Shown here: piece by piece, positions 49,101 to 59,531 of the stretch
Layout of the letters: each line of letters starts with the position of its first letter
How positions within the stretch are numbered: the stretch's first letter is position 1
Assembly: GCA_035236585.1 (NCBI GenBank)
Contig: CP141132.1
Span: 27,425,445-27,489,444, forward strand
Source of the DNA: Warburgia ugandensis
Taxonomy: Eukaryota > Streptophyta > Magnoliopsida > Canellales > Canellaceae
Length of the DNA: 64,000 bases
Direction: 5' to 3'
The notes under the pieces: model-generated
What the model was told of the DNA's origin: nothing
The model's database searches: none
Seen by the model: the letters and a program-made list of their open reading frames with translations, nothing else
Position numbers and translations under genes: made by a program

Positions 49101-50967
49101 AGTATCCAAATATTTTATTGTGATCATGGTTGTTATGGTTTTAAGACCTCTTGAATCCATCCACCAGTTTAGATTTTTATTTTAAAGTCATCATGATGAT
49201 GATCCAATACTGTTGGAATGAATTTTAGTAATTATCACAAATAAATACTATTAAAAACATAAATCTTATGAGTTCAGAAACTTATACAAGTGGTAAGAAA
49301 TCTATAGAAACTTTTAGTTCTAAAATTAAAGCCAATTGAACTCTTAATTGAACAAATAAGCTCTCAGTTCAAAATTGGATAGCTGAGATCAATTCCACAG
49401 AACATGACAAAATGGGAGTGTGGCCTGCATTGTGTTACTTGGAATTACCCGTCACCAGGGAGATGTGACTGGTCATAGGTGAGACAGTCCAAATCTGGAC
49501 TGTCATATCGCTCATCATCCAATCTCCTCCATCAGTCATGATCAAAACCCCAAATTTTATCTCATGGGGTTTTTGGGCCCTAGGAAATCATCCAATGGCT
49601 CAGAGTTTACTTCTGAGCTATAGATGATGGAGATCTCACAATCCGTTGTTGAATCCATCATTTTTTATGGATCAGTGGCCGGAGGAGATTAGGGATGGCC
49701 AAAAATCACCTAGGGGATGCTGAAAATGAAAGGGGAGTGAAGGGTGCACTTACTTGTGCCGGTCTAATGATGTAATTTCATTGGAGAAGAGATATACCAG
49801 TGAAAGAAAACCCTAACGCAAGAAAATACATACAGTCAAGGAAATAGTCATTGCCTTTGCCGGAGAAGGTGGGGGACCATGGGGCTTTTGTAGATCACCT
49901 CGCACTGAAGATATTTAACTGTGCAAGATCACCGTTTAATGACCAGATTGGGCTGAATAACTTGAAAACTCCACCGAATGTGGTAATTAGTACCAGAGTT
50001 GTTCTTTGTTTTGAGTTTCTGGATGATTTAGGAGGTGGATCATCATGAAAACTTAGGGCTTTTGTAGATCACCCTTGTCTGACCAGATCCAATAGTGAAG
50101 ATTGAAAATTGACAGTTAGAATGTGATGGCTAATTGAATTAGGGTTTCCTAGAAAGAAACCTTGGTTCATGGGGAATGATGCGTCCCTGGACACTCTCGA
50201 TGCAAACACAGGGGTGGGTCGTCTACCTGGCTGCACTTGGGGACACTCCCATAGAGAAAGAGAGAAAGACAAGAGAAATGGGGAAGATGGAGGGGGATTT
50301 GGAGTTGGGATTTTGAGGTATTCTAGGGGACCTTATGAAGAACATTAGGAAAATTTCTGGGAATTTGATGAGCTATTTATAGATATTTTTGAATTTTCCA
50401 TGATTACATGTAATTATCATGTTTGATTTCTTTTTATTATCAAATTGTCATTGGATTCCCACTACCACCTCCTTCTCCACTAGCAGTCAGGTGGTAGTGA
50501 TTTGACACATGATTATGTGTTTTCTACTTGCTAGATCCATTTTTGGGCCCCATGTGGGCCCCATGAAGGTGCAAAATGACCATTTTGCCCTTTTTTGAGA
50601 AAAATCTGTTTTGTTCTCCCGAATTCAAAATCTAGTGTACTTAGTGGTGTTGGAATTGCATTTTTCAGTGTTTTCCAAATTTTGATGTCTTAGGTCTCAG
50701 TTATGAGTAAAATTACCATTTTTCCCTTTTATTTATAAAAAAGGAGAAAAGTAAGGATTTTTCATCCAGACTCAGAATTTGACATACTTATAGTCATTCT
50801 GATCGGTTTTTTGAGTACATTACAAATATCCAAGTTTTAAGTCTTGATTTTATTTTTATAAAAAAAAATAAACTTTTTTAGAACTCAAAGTTCCAATTCC
50901 ACTTTTAGAATTTTAACTTTTAATTTTTTAGAATTCTATTATATTCATAAAAATTGGGGTTGTTACA
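46107..50967 (-). repeat. 5' LTR of element B (B4), subfamily II
   Basis: 4,861 bp from TGTGACAACC to GGGGTTGTTACA on the plus strand. It lacks ~580 bp relative to B3, missing between about 46494 and 46500 (B3 39365-39947), which includes the stem-loop. Its U3 half (48190-50967) matches B5 (61760-64000), not B1 or B3. It carries about four GGGAT-ATGATACCC short repeats (46727-46940), an 8-9 unit ATT run (47749-47774) and a TATA box at 50374-50381. Confidence 0.85.
46727..46940 (-). repeat. Variable-number short repeat in LTR B4
   Basis: About four diverged ~55-bp units with TTTAGGGAT, TCATTTACAATGAATGATA and CCCATATT motifs; the centre is palindromic. B3 and B5 have two units, and I see none in B1. 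Confidence 0.65.
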
Positions 50968-51202
50968 TGTCCAATACAATAGATAGATTGGTGAGTAAAG
51001 TAGATAGCCAATTTAATTAATTGCATACCTTCATTCTAGCTAGCTAGTTACCAAGGCAACCTTGGTGTGAGGATTGTTTTACCTATTCTAGTCTAACTCA
51101 TCCTACTACTTTGTGCCCATCATGCTTTGCATATGCTGGATATTTTTCAAAGCTAGTGACTACAACAAATATATTCACATACCCGAGGAACAATCAAAGG
51201 CA
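50968..51202 (+). pseudogene. Athila-type gag fragment, plus strand
   Basis: Reading in one frame gives DRLVSKVDSQFN and, after stops, PWCEDCFTYSSLTHPTTLCP. This parallels the C2 gag segment with CAICLSLVHITMSCP, i.e. the cysteine/histidine region of Athila gag. Both ends are abrupt: element B on the left, a duplicated LTR segment on the right. It is too short and broken to be functional. Assignment is moderate. Confidence 0.5.
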
Positions 51203-51657
51203 AGAAGCTTTATGTCCCTATATATCAAATTCCCTTGTAATCAAGTTACATTAATGAAAGTAGTTTTCATGTTCTTATTAGTTTATTTTTCTTGTCTTAT
51301 TTACTTACTTTAGTTTAAGTTGCTTTATTTGATGTTTAAACTTATTCACTTTCCTTAATCATTCGCTAGGTTAAATTAGGATAATCTAAGTTTAATTGAA
51401 GCTTCTTTATTAAAGAGTCTCTATGGGGTTGACCAGTATTTGTTGGGCTATTCTATAATAGACCATGCACTTATGTTATTAGTTAAAGCACACCAAGTTT
51501 TTGCCACTATTGCCGGGAATTAACAGTAAAGTATTAATTAAGATCTAATTATAATAATTTACCACTAGTCATAGTTTTTAGGACTTCATATTGAATACTT
51601 GCATTTTTTGCATTATTATTTTCTATAATCCTAAAGATCTTTGATACTTCTTCCTTT
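51203..51657 (+). repeat. Second copy of the LTR H end, primer site and leader start
   Basis: By eye it is nearly identical to 36586-37041, including the TATA-like site (51219-51225) and the tRNA-Asp primer site at 51502-51519, where TTGCCGGGAA is better preserved than in the first copy. It stops at 51657, where broken E2 gag begins. Confidence 0.88.
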
Positions 51658-52731
51658 ATGACGTGGTCTCTTAGGGCAATCCTTAACAATGTGCCCCAGT
51701 TTGCCATAGCGAAACCATCTCTGATCATGATAGTAACATGTCATGCCATTGTGGAATCGATTACAATGAGGACACTATTTGAAGTCCCTTTTTTTGCTTG
51801 GCCCATGAAATTGTCCTTTCTGGGGCTTCTAAGATCCTGAAGAGAAACTAGAGCTCTTCCTTTCCCCATGGTATCCTCTGCTGCCACTCTGCCAAAACCT
51901 TCCTTTTTCCTTGCCTCCTATGGCAGTTTGCATCTTCGGTTGCTCCTTCTCTGCAATGGAAGCCATATCCATTGCCTTAGCCACACTAGTAGGCCATGTC
52001 ATTTGAACCTTACCCCTCAATCTAGGTTCAACCCTTCTACAAACATCTGGGTTGCTTTTTCCTCTATAGTGCACATATCTGGCACAATTCTCCTAAACTG
52101 AGTGAACTTATCTTCAAACTCAAGAATGGTCATGCTTCCTTGCTTGAATGGTAGGAATTCTTGCTCTTTCTTTGCTTTAATGTGGGGAGGGAAATATTTG
52201 TTGAGGAAGACATTCTTGAATTCTTCCCAAGAAACATCACTTCTATCCTTGAAAATTGTTCTCCTTGTAGATGGCCACCAAAAAGAAGCTGATACTGTCA
52301 AAATGAATGTTGCCACCTTCATGTTTCAATCATCTAGAATGTCCATGGCCATAAATATCTTCTCTGTCTCATGTATCCACTCCTCTACAACTTCTGGCTC
52401 ACCATTCAAATGTAGGCGCAATCTTCGTATCCCTCTCTAACATGTTATCCACCTTAGTCTGATCCCCACCTAAACTTTCCTCACATGTGTTAAGCACAAA
52501 TGAGGTATGGGGCTGTGCTTAGGGCTGTTGTTGCTACTGTTGTTGTTGTTGTTGCTGTTGTAATTGTTGTTGCAGATGTAGTTGCATCTGTTGTTGTTGC
52601 TGCATTAGCTGACTAAGGTTTCGCATCATGTTGGCCATGAAGTTCATCATTTGACTCCCATGGTCAGATTATTCAGTAGAGGGGTTTATTGTCCTCTGAC
52701 TCATCCTCTCTGGTGGCATCCTTCCCTTCAT
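51658..52731 (-). pseudogene. Tekay/Del-type gag, broken (element E2)
   Basis: The likely start at 52731 reads MKGRMPPERMSQRTINPSTE-stop. Then come MMNFMANMMRNLSQLM and a glutamine-rich tract (52516-52610, CAA/CAG repeats with stops). The capsid part, open at 52017-52322, has VSWEEFKNVFLNKYFPPHI, QGSMTILEFEDKFTQF and RIVPDMCTIEEKATQMFVEG. The open stretch 51829-52074 is a basic, Ser-rich linker. The C-terminus has CPHCNRFHNGMTC, then FRYGKLGHIVKDCPKRP, a CCHC knuckle with one or two Cys replaced. The frame is broken in several places, and the gene stops at 51658. Confidence 0.86.
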
Positions 52732-52838
52732 GACAAGATCCTTTCATGAGTTACTCTTTACTCATCAATTCCAACATCTTACTTTAGAGACTGCTTAAGA
52801 CTTACTCAATGTGACTGGTTGTGAGTGAATTGAACCTG

Positions 52839-52851
52839 GGCTCTAATACCA
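52839..52851 (-). other. Primer-binding site, tRNA-Met type (element E2)
   Basis: The minus strand reads TGGTATTAGAGCC, one base different from the standard site, two bases after the LTR end. Confidence 0.9.
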
Positions 52852-52853
52852 AT

Positions 52854-55654
52854 TGTGACGACCTAGGTTTTCTTAACACTTTTTAAATACAAATGACCTT
52901 GACATAGCAAGCTTGATTTCCAATAAAAATCATTTTTAAAGACTAAACAATAGTGGAAGAATCTTTTCTTTTAAAAATTCACTTTGAAAAACCCCGAGTG
53001 TTATTTTTCTTTTCTTAGAACAAGGATTCTCAGTGAAATGAGTACTCATTTCTACCAAAAGTCTAGCAGAGTTCCCTTTATTTTTGGGACATATGACATT
53101 TAATGCATGTTGTTGTCAAGTACCTGATAAACATTCAGACATTTTTCAAACATAAATGGAGAATTTGTCTCCTTTTCATACATCTAATGAAATAATAACA
53201 ATTTACATTAAACAAAACACACCCAAGTTCTCCATGTCACCACTCAGTCACATAAGTTTTTAAAACTCCACAAAATCGCAAACATTGAAGTGACTTCTCA
53301 CTTCTAATACAATAACTGCAATTCAAAGACCCATTCTTACTTGTCTTTGTCAAAAGCTTCTATTGGTTCACTCTTATCAGTACGCCACTCCTATTTCCTA
53401 GAAATCCTCTGCTCTGAGATCTTGTAAACAAGTACAATATCTCAGTAAGCTTGCTAAATCATGATATTTTGATATAAATTAATTTGTGTAGGTGGAATAA
53501 GATCCAGTTGTATATAAACAAAATCATGATATTTCTATATAAATTAATTTGTCCATGATAAATCATGCAACTGCCATTCACTTACCATTTAACTTGAAAT
53601 AATTAAACATTCATCAAAAACATTAATTCATTCCAAAATGGAAGAAATACTAATGCATCAGTACTAAAACACATTCTTTGAAATGAAAATATGTAGTTAC
53701 ATGTCAAACTCACAAATCATTTTCATTTCCTAATAATAGTCTTTGCCCTTGCGAGACATTTCACATTACTGAATACTAACACGGCATTGTGTGTATCAGA
53801 CCATACAACAAACAATATTGTCCTCTTTGGCATAGTGAGTCAACATAGTGGGTTAAACCCAAAGTCTCACCAACCCAAAGTCACACCTCAAGGCTTTGTT
53901 TTTGAGAGACCAATAACTTATCCAGCCCAAAGGCCCACCCATATCATAATGATCCCCTAGAACGCATCAAACTTACTAAACAATGGGGTTAAACACTCAT
54001 GGACCAGTAGCTAGTCCAGCCAGGAATTGGTAGCTTGTCCACCTCAAAGGCCAGCCCACATCATAACTACTTTGTGGCTCGCCCACATCATAACGACCCC
54101 TTTCGCTCACATGGTTCACAATGATGCATAGCTTATGCATGAACAGTTTAATCATGGTTCAATTTCAGCACGTACATTCATCTTATCTTTTGTATAAACT
54201 GAAAAGACTTGTTTCAATTTGCGAAATTCATATACAAATAAATATATAGTGAAAATCATAGCAATCTTAATTTCACTTACCACAATTAGTGCTCTTCTAG
54301 TTCATTGATGTGTATACTTTATTCAGTTCGTGTATGCGCTCCCAATCAATCACACCTTTGTAAAATACAAAAACACATTCATATATACAATTCTAGGACT
54401 TCTCTTAGCTTCTCTAGTATGAAAGCTCCCTCTATGTTACTCTCTGGCATTAGTCGTCACAAGGCAAAGTGATAATGCTTATTTCTATGCATAAGGTATT
54501 TCATTAGCTATTGGTTGATATCTAATTGAATGACAACCAGTTACTGGATTTCCAATCCCCACCATTAGCCCCAGATTGCCTATTCCCCATTCATCTTAAG
54601 TAACTATAAGTTGCTTTCATTGTCTAGTGGCATTATCTTGAAAATTTTGGAGTGTCTTAACTTATTAAATGTTAGGATACACCATGGTGTCATCTGATCA
54701 CCAATCAGAAGTGCCAGGTTCATATTACTCTACTGTCCGATGAGACAGTTTAGGTTTTTTTTATCAATTTCAATCTAGATTCTTCAAGTACTTTAGAACT
54801 CATCTATGGTGTCTGATCGTCGATGGATGGTTAGATCATCCTTAAATCTAGACTAGCATAAAAATGCATGGATTTAACAAAATTCATCAAATCAAAAGTT
54901 GGGTTTTGTAGATCTTACCCTCTAAATACGTTTTTATGCTTTTCCCTCTCTAAAATGAGGTAGATTGGCTCTGATTCATCCTAAAATTGTTCGACCTAGG
55001 CATGCCATGATCTCTCCTTCAATCTGGCATTCAACAGAGTAGTTATCATTCCAAAAGCCTAGGGCTTTGGTTCGTGCTTGTGCACTAAGAAGGTTAGTAG
55101 GCTCGGATTGACAATCCATGCCGTCATCTTCTTTGGTGACACCCGTGAACTCCGGCACCCCAAAACCCTAACTCCTCTTCTTCTCTGGTGTGGGTGGGTT
55201 TCCTGTTGTACAAATTTGCCCCCGCCACCCCCCCCCCCGCCCTTTTCTTTCTTTCCTTCTCATTTTCTCCTTCACTTCCCTCTCTTCTCTCTTATTCTTC
55301 CAACTCTCCACTCCTCTTCTTCGCTCTCTCCACTCATCTTCTTCCCTTCTCCCCTTCATCGAGTTTTTTTTTTCTTTTTGTTTGTCGGGTTTGGGAGAAA
55401 ATAGACCCGACGCCTATCGAGTTCACTTAAGTGAAGGGGTGCTAGTACCAATTCTGGCCCCCTTCATTTAAATAGTTAAAAAAAAATTTCTTCAATCTTT
55501 GGAAAATCATATCTTCCTGATTTGGACTCCGATTTCTATGTTCTTAGTTTCATTGGAATTGTTTTTCTGAGTACTACTCAATTTTTGATGATTCATAATC
55601 AGTTTTAACATAATAAAATTAGCCCTAAAAGAATTAAAATTGTGGGCTGTTACA
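52854..55654 (-). repeat. 5' LTR of element E2
   Basis: 2,801 bp, homologous throughout to solo LTR E1. It has the stem-loop at 53414-53445, a C10 run at about 55229-55238 followed by a TC-rich stretch, and a small local duplication of ATCATGATATTT near 53460-53530. Open frames of up to 108 codons around 55078-55471 come from the C/T-rich stretch. Confidence 0.9.
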
Positions 55655-56830
55655 TTATCTCAAATGGTGCATTTCAATCTAGTGGATGAATAGTAGGTGT
55701 AGCAGTCGACTCTACCTTGAGTCGCTCAAATGCTTTCTTACAGTCGTCATCAAAGTAAGAAATGGCCTCTTTTGTAGGTAAATTGCAGTGCTGCTTGGAA
55801 ATTTTCCTAAAATCTTTGATGAAGCATATGTAAAAGCCAACATGTACTAAAAAGAGCAGATTTCTTTCACCATCCTCAGTGGAAGAAGGTTGGGTATCAA
55901 ATCCACTTTTTACTTATTAACATCTATCCCATTGGGTGATATTATGTGACCTAAAACTATCCCACTTTGTAGCATAAAATGGCACTTTTCCCATTTTAAA
56001 ACAAGTTTTTTCTCCAGACACCTTGCTAGAACTAACTTTAAGTAGTGCAGTCACTTAATAAATGATGACCTAAATACTGAGAAGCCATTGATAAACACCT
56101 CAAGAAACCATTCTGCCATATAAAAAAAGATGCTCAAGATACACCTTTGAAATGTAGCTAGAGCATTACAAAGCCTAGAAGGCATACGTTGGTAAGCGAA
56201 GGTTCCAATGGGATAGGTGAAGGTCGTCTTCTCCTGATCCTCTAATGCTATAGTAATCTTGTTGTAATGGGAATATCCATCTAGAAAATAATAATGGCTA
56301 TGTTTGGCTATCCTTTCTAGCATTTGGTCAATGAAGGGTAGAGGAAAGTGATTTTCTCATGACCGCATTTAACTTTTGATAGTCAATGCAAACTCTTCAT
56401 TCAGTAGTCATACAAGTGGGTACTAACTCATTATCCTCATTTTTTACTATCATGATCCCAAATTTCGTGGGTACAACCTAAACAGGGCTAACCTATGTAC
56501 TGTCAAAGATAGGATATGTAACACCAACATTTAAAAGCTTTAGGACTTCATCTTAGGCCACATCCTTCATGTGGGGATTAAGATGTCTTTGAGTTTTCCT
56601 AGAAGCTTTTGCATTTTCTTCAAGGTCTATCCTATGCATGCATACGGCTAGACTAATCCCTTCGATGTTTGCTATCATCCACCCTAGAGTAGTTTTATGT
56701 TCCTTAAGGACATTTAAAATCTTACCCTCTTGTTCATTTAAATTTGATGTTATTAACACAGTTAAGGTTTCATCTAGGCCTAGGAATGAATATTTCAAGT
56801 TGTTAGGCAAGGGTTTTAGGTGCAGAGATG
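55655..56830 (-). pseudogene. Reverse transcriptase region of C2, broken
   Basis: Same layout as in C1: LTVLITSNLNEQEG, GWMIANIEGIS and CMHRIDL. Then comes an open stretch (56051-56323) with LERIAKHSHYYFLDGYSHYN, TTFTYPIGTFAYQRMPS and LCNALATFQRC. The active-site box reads VFINGFSVF, so both Asp residues of the FMDD motif are changed (Asn, Gly). It lacks the stop before MPSGLCNAP seen in C1, so here the two copies carry different lesions. The end at 55655 abuts LTR E2. Confidence 0.88.
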
Positions 56831-56837
56831 GCAGTTG

Positions 56838-57767
56838 CTATATTGAGGGTATGGGGATAGATTCAGAATGTGGGAGTGGTTCCACATAAAGACCCCACTT
56901 GGAAGTATCCATGACTGAAGTAGCATGCAGAAGGTTGTTTGCCTCCTCAATAGACTTGTCCTTATCAAATTCTCCATTAAAGTACATGAGCCAGGCCTTT
57001 AGTGGGTTAGAAATGGACAATGGTGGATGAATGTCATTAATTAAACTCTTGATCAAATTGACATCACAAGAATCATCATGATCTAAATGTTGCTGATTGG
57101 TGTTAAAGACATTTAACTTAACTTTAATGTTGCCGAATGACATTTTCATTACACCATTCCTACAATTAATAATGGCATTGGACGTCACCAAAAATGGATG
57201 TCCAAGGATGACTAGAATTTAATTGTCTAGATTAGATACAGGTTGGGCATCTAGTACAAAGAAATCAACTGGGTAATAGAGCTGGTCCACATGTATCAAG
57301 ACATCTTCAACCAAACCACAGGGTATCTTGATAGATCTATACTTTAATTGCAGTGTGGTAGTGGTTGGTTTTAACTCATGGAGTCTTAGATGCTCATAGA
57401 CAGAGTATGATAACAAGTTAATACTCGCCCTTAGGTCAAGTAATGTCTTATCTATGATGTGATATCCAATAGCACAGGAAATGGTAGGACACCTTGGGTC
57501 TCTAAACTTCAATGGGGTCTTGTGTTGAATCAAAGAGCTTACCTGCTCAGTGAGGAAAGATTTCTTTTGTACATTTAGCTGTCTTTTTCTTATGCAAAGC
57601 TCTTTTAAGAACTTGGCATAGGCGGGGATGTCTTTAATTGCATTGAGTAATGGAATATTGATTTGTACATGCTTAAATACCTCCATTAACTCATTGAAGT
57701 TTGTTCCCTTTCTAGCATTGTTTAGTATCCAAGGAAATGGGGCTTTAGGCACATAGGGCACCTCCAT
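56838..57767 (-). pseudogene. Gag end and aspartic protease of C2, broken
   Basis: Two long open stretches. The first (57219-57767, 182 codons) starts PYVPKAPFPW and has KFLKELCIRKRQLNV, DPRCPTISCAIGYHIID and LLDLRASINLL. The active-site DLG/DTG triad reads DLR, so the essential Gly is lost. LVEDVLIHVDQLYYPVDFFVLD follows. After a stop near 57219, the second (56838-57191) has INCRNGVMKMSFGNIKVKLNVF and an acidic tail. PFPW and the FPVDFVVLD-like end are usual in Athila proteases. C1 keeps DLG at the same site. Confidence 0.86.
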
Positions 57768-57779
57768 TATAGGTTCTAC

Positions 57780-59065
57780 AAGGTTTTTCTATCTTTTCTT
57801 TTTCTCTTGTGTTTTGGTTGCCACTTTTTCTTCTGTACTTTATTACTGATATGATGATCACATCTAAGGGTGGTTATAAACTTGGCATGCTCATGAGGGT
57901 TAAGGTTTTGAGAACTTGATCCTATCTCAAATTGGCCCTTCAGGTTAGGGATGGGCTGACTAGGGAACTAACCCTTTCATCTATTATATAGTTCAACTAA
58001 CAATTGGCTTACCTACATATCCAACGTCGCTATGGCTTGAGAGATGACATTAGCTGAATGTTTAGTCTCATTTTGCAACTAGTGTAAGGCCTTTTTAGTG
58101 TCGTCATTATCTTTCAAAAGATTTTCAAGCATTGTGTGGATGTTTTCCTCTAAAGAAGGTTTCTTTTATTACTGAGGTTGTTCAAAGCTGGGTCGTTGTT
58201 GGGGAACTATAGTTTATAAGGAAAGCTTTGGGTAGGCGGTTCACAGTTGGTTCCCCTTGGTAGTTATTCTTCGACCAAGAAAAGTTGGGATGCTTAGCCC
58301 ATCTAAGGTTGTAGGTCCTAAAATATGGGTTGTTGTTAGGTTGGCTATATGCATTTGCTTGATCAATAAGATAGTCGTTTAACACTTTATTTGATGGACA
58401 AGACATAGTTATATGGACTAGGCTCAAACATATAGCACAAACCTTGTATGGAGGTTTAAGGGATGAGGTAGCCATAAAGGATTGAAACATAGTTTCAAGT
58501 TTGTCTGCCCTACTATCGAACCTATCCAATCTTGCTATTACAAAATTGAGTTTATTGGATAGATTAGTACGCACTATCATAGAGCCCCATCTCTTTGTGT
58601 GCTAGTTATTTCTCTATCTTCTATTTGAATATTCCCATTACTAGGAATTATCTGTCGTATTTTGAAAGAACTCCCAAGCCTCACTCTGATCCTTTAGCAT
58701 GAGGGTCCCTCCGCTCTTTGCATCCATCATTTGTCTATTTTGAGGCGTCAATGCTTATACAAGTATTGAACATGTTGCTATTTTTTTACTCCATGATGTG
58801 GGCATTTCTAAAGTAATTCATTCCACCATTCCTAACATTCATAATATTGTTCATCATCCCTTTAATGGAAATTAATAATTTCAGGATGAAGGGAATTTGT
58901 TTTGTGAATAGGGAAGAACTTGTTTAAAAACTTTCTAAACAATTGGTCTCATGTATTGATGGAACCTACCTCTAAGAAATTAAGCCATGATTTAGCCTTG
59001 TCCTTAAGAGAGAATGGGAATAACCTAAGCCTAATAGAATTATCCAAAAAAATTTGGAACCTAAA
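57780..59065 (-). pseudogene. Athila-type gag of C2, broken and interrupted
   Basis: The open stretch 58182-58580 reads KLNFVIARLDRFDSRADKLE, then VCAICLSLVHITMSCP (CX2CX4HX4C, nucleic-acid binding) and NPYFRTYNLRWAKHPNFSW. Upstream, near 58900-59060, is the core gag region (LRLFPFSLKDKAKSWL-like), cut at 59065 by LTR B5. The gag start is therefore off the window. Stops are numerous. Confidence 0.83.
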
Positions 59066-59491
59066 TGTGATGGCCCAGGTTTTTGTAACACTTTTTGTAA
59101 TACATTTTTCAAAAGCAGGGCGCCCTTAATAGTAAAAAGATTTTGCAAAACAAAGCAGCGAAAATTCATTTCATTAGAACTTGTTTTGTAAAACCCAAGT
59201 CATTACATTATACTAACATAAGTAGAATTTTGCACAAGATAAAATTCCATTGAAGTAATATACTTTTATTAAATTCTAGAATCCATCTAGTGGTTCATAG
59301 TATAGCCCAAGTATCAGTACAATACTTGTCCAAATTACATAATTCAAAATTCAAATCTTACCTTACAATAAAAACTCTCAATACAATACAATGCTCTCAA
59401 ATAAAAATACATGTCTTCAAGGGATACACCCTAATTGATTATTCTTCCAAGTCTTCTTAAGTCTTAAGCTCCTAATTCTCCTTCTCTGTAT

Positions 59492-59531
59492 CTGAGATAT
59501 TGTAATCATTCAAACATTTACAATATCTCAG
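59492..59531 (-). other. Stem-loop in LTR B5
   Basis: CTGAGATATTGTAA pairs with TTTACAATATCTCAG around a longer loop than in B1. Confidence 0.72.

Larger units (their letters stand above)
38959..50967 (-). mobile_element. Element B: gag-only element with ~4.9 kb LTRs, probably recombinant
   Basis: On the minus strand: 5' LTR 50967-46107, tRNA-Met primer site 46104-46092, leader, gag 45517-44520, a protease trace, purine tract and 3' LTR 43923-38959. The interior is only ~2.2 kb, against about 5 kb or more for a complete Tekay-type element; RT, RNase H and integrase are absent. The flanks differ (AAATT left, TGTCC right), and the two LTRs belong to different subfamilies in their U3 half. The unit therefore probably formed by recombination between two B elements. 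Confidence 0.82.
51658..55654 (-). mobile_element. Element E2: 5' LTR, primer site and gag, truncated
   Basis: On the minus strand: LTR 55654-52854, primer site 52851-52839, gag 52731-51658, then an abrupt end against the H-type segment. Pol, purine tract and 3' LTR are missing. The LTR is flanked on its right by Athila C2 pol at exactly the site where solo LTR E1 sits in C1. Confidence 0.85.
55655..59065 (-). mobile_element. Element C2: second copy of the Athila-like element (RT to gag)
   Basis: It parallels C1 from 18664 to about 22100 without rearrangement. It is bounded on the left by LTR E2 at the C1/E1 junction, and on the right by LTR B5 inserted in gag (the C1 counterpart is at ~22104). 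RNase H, integrase and the 3' LTR are not found to the left, where E2 gag lies instead. Confidence 0.9.

Noticed and set aside
50968-50972. Target duplication for element B
   Set aside because: TGTCC on the right does not match AAATT (38954-38958) on the left.
52516-52610. Trinucleotide-repeat locus of possible host origin
   Set aside because: On the minus strand it encodes the Gln-rich tract of the E2 gag, in register with the flanking gag reading frame.
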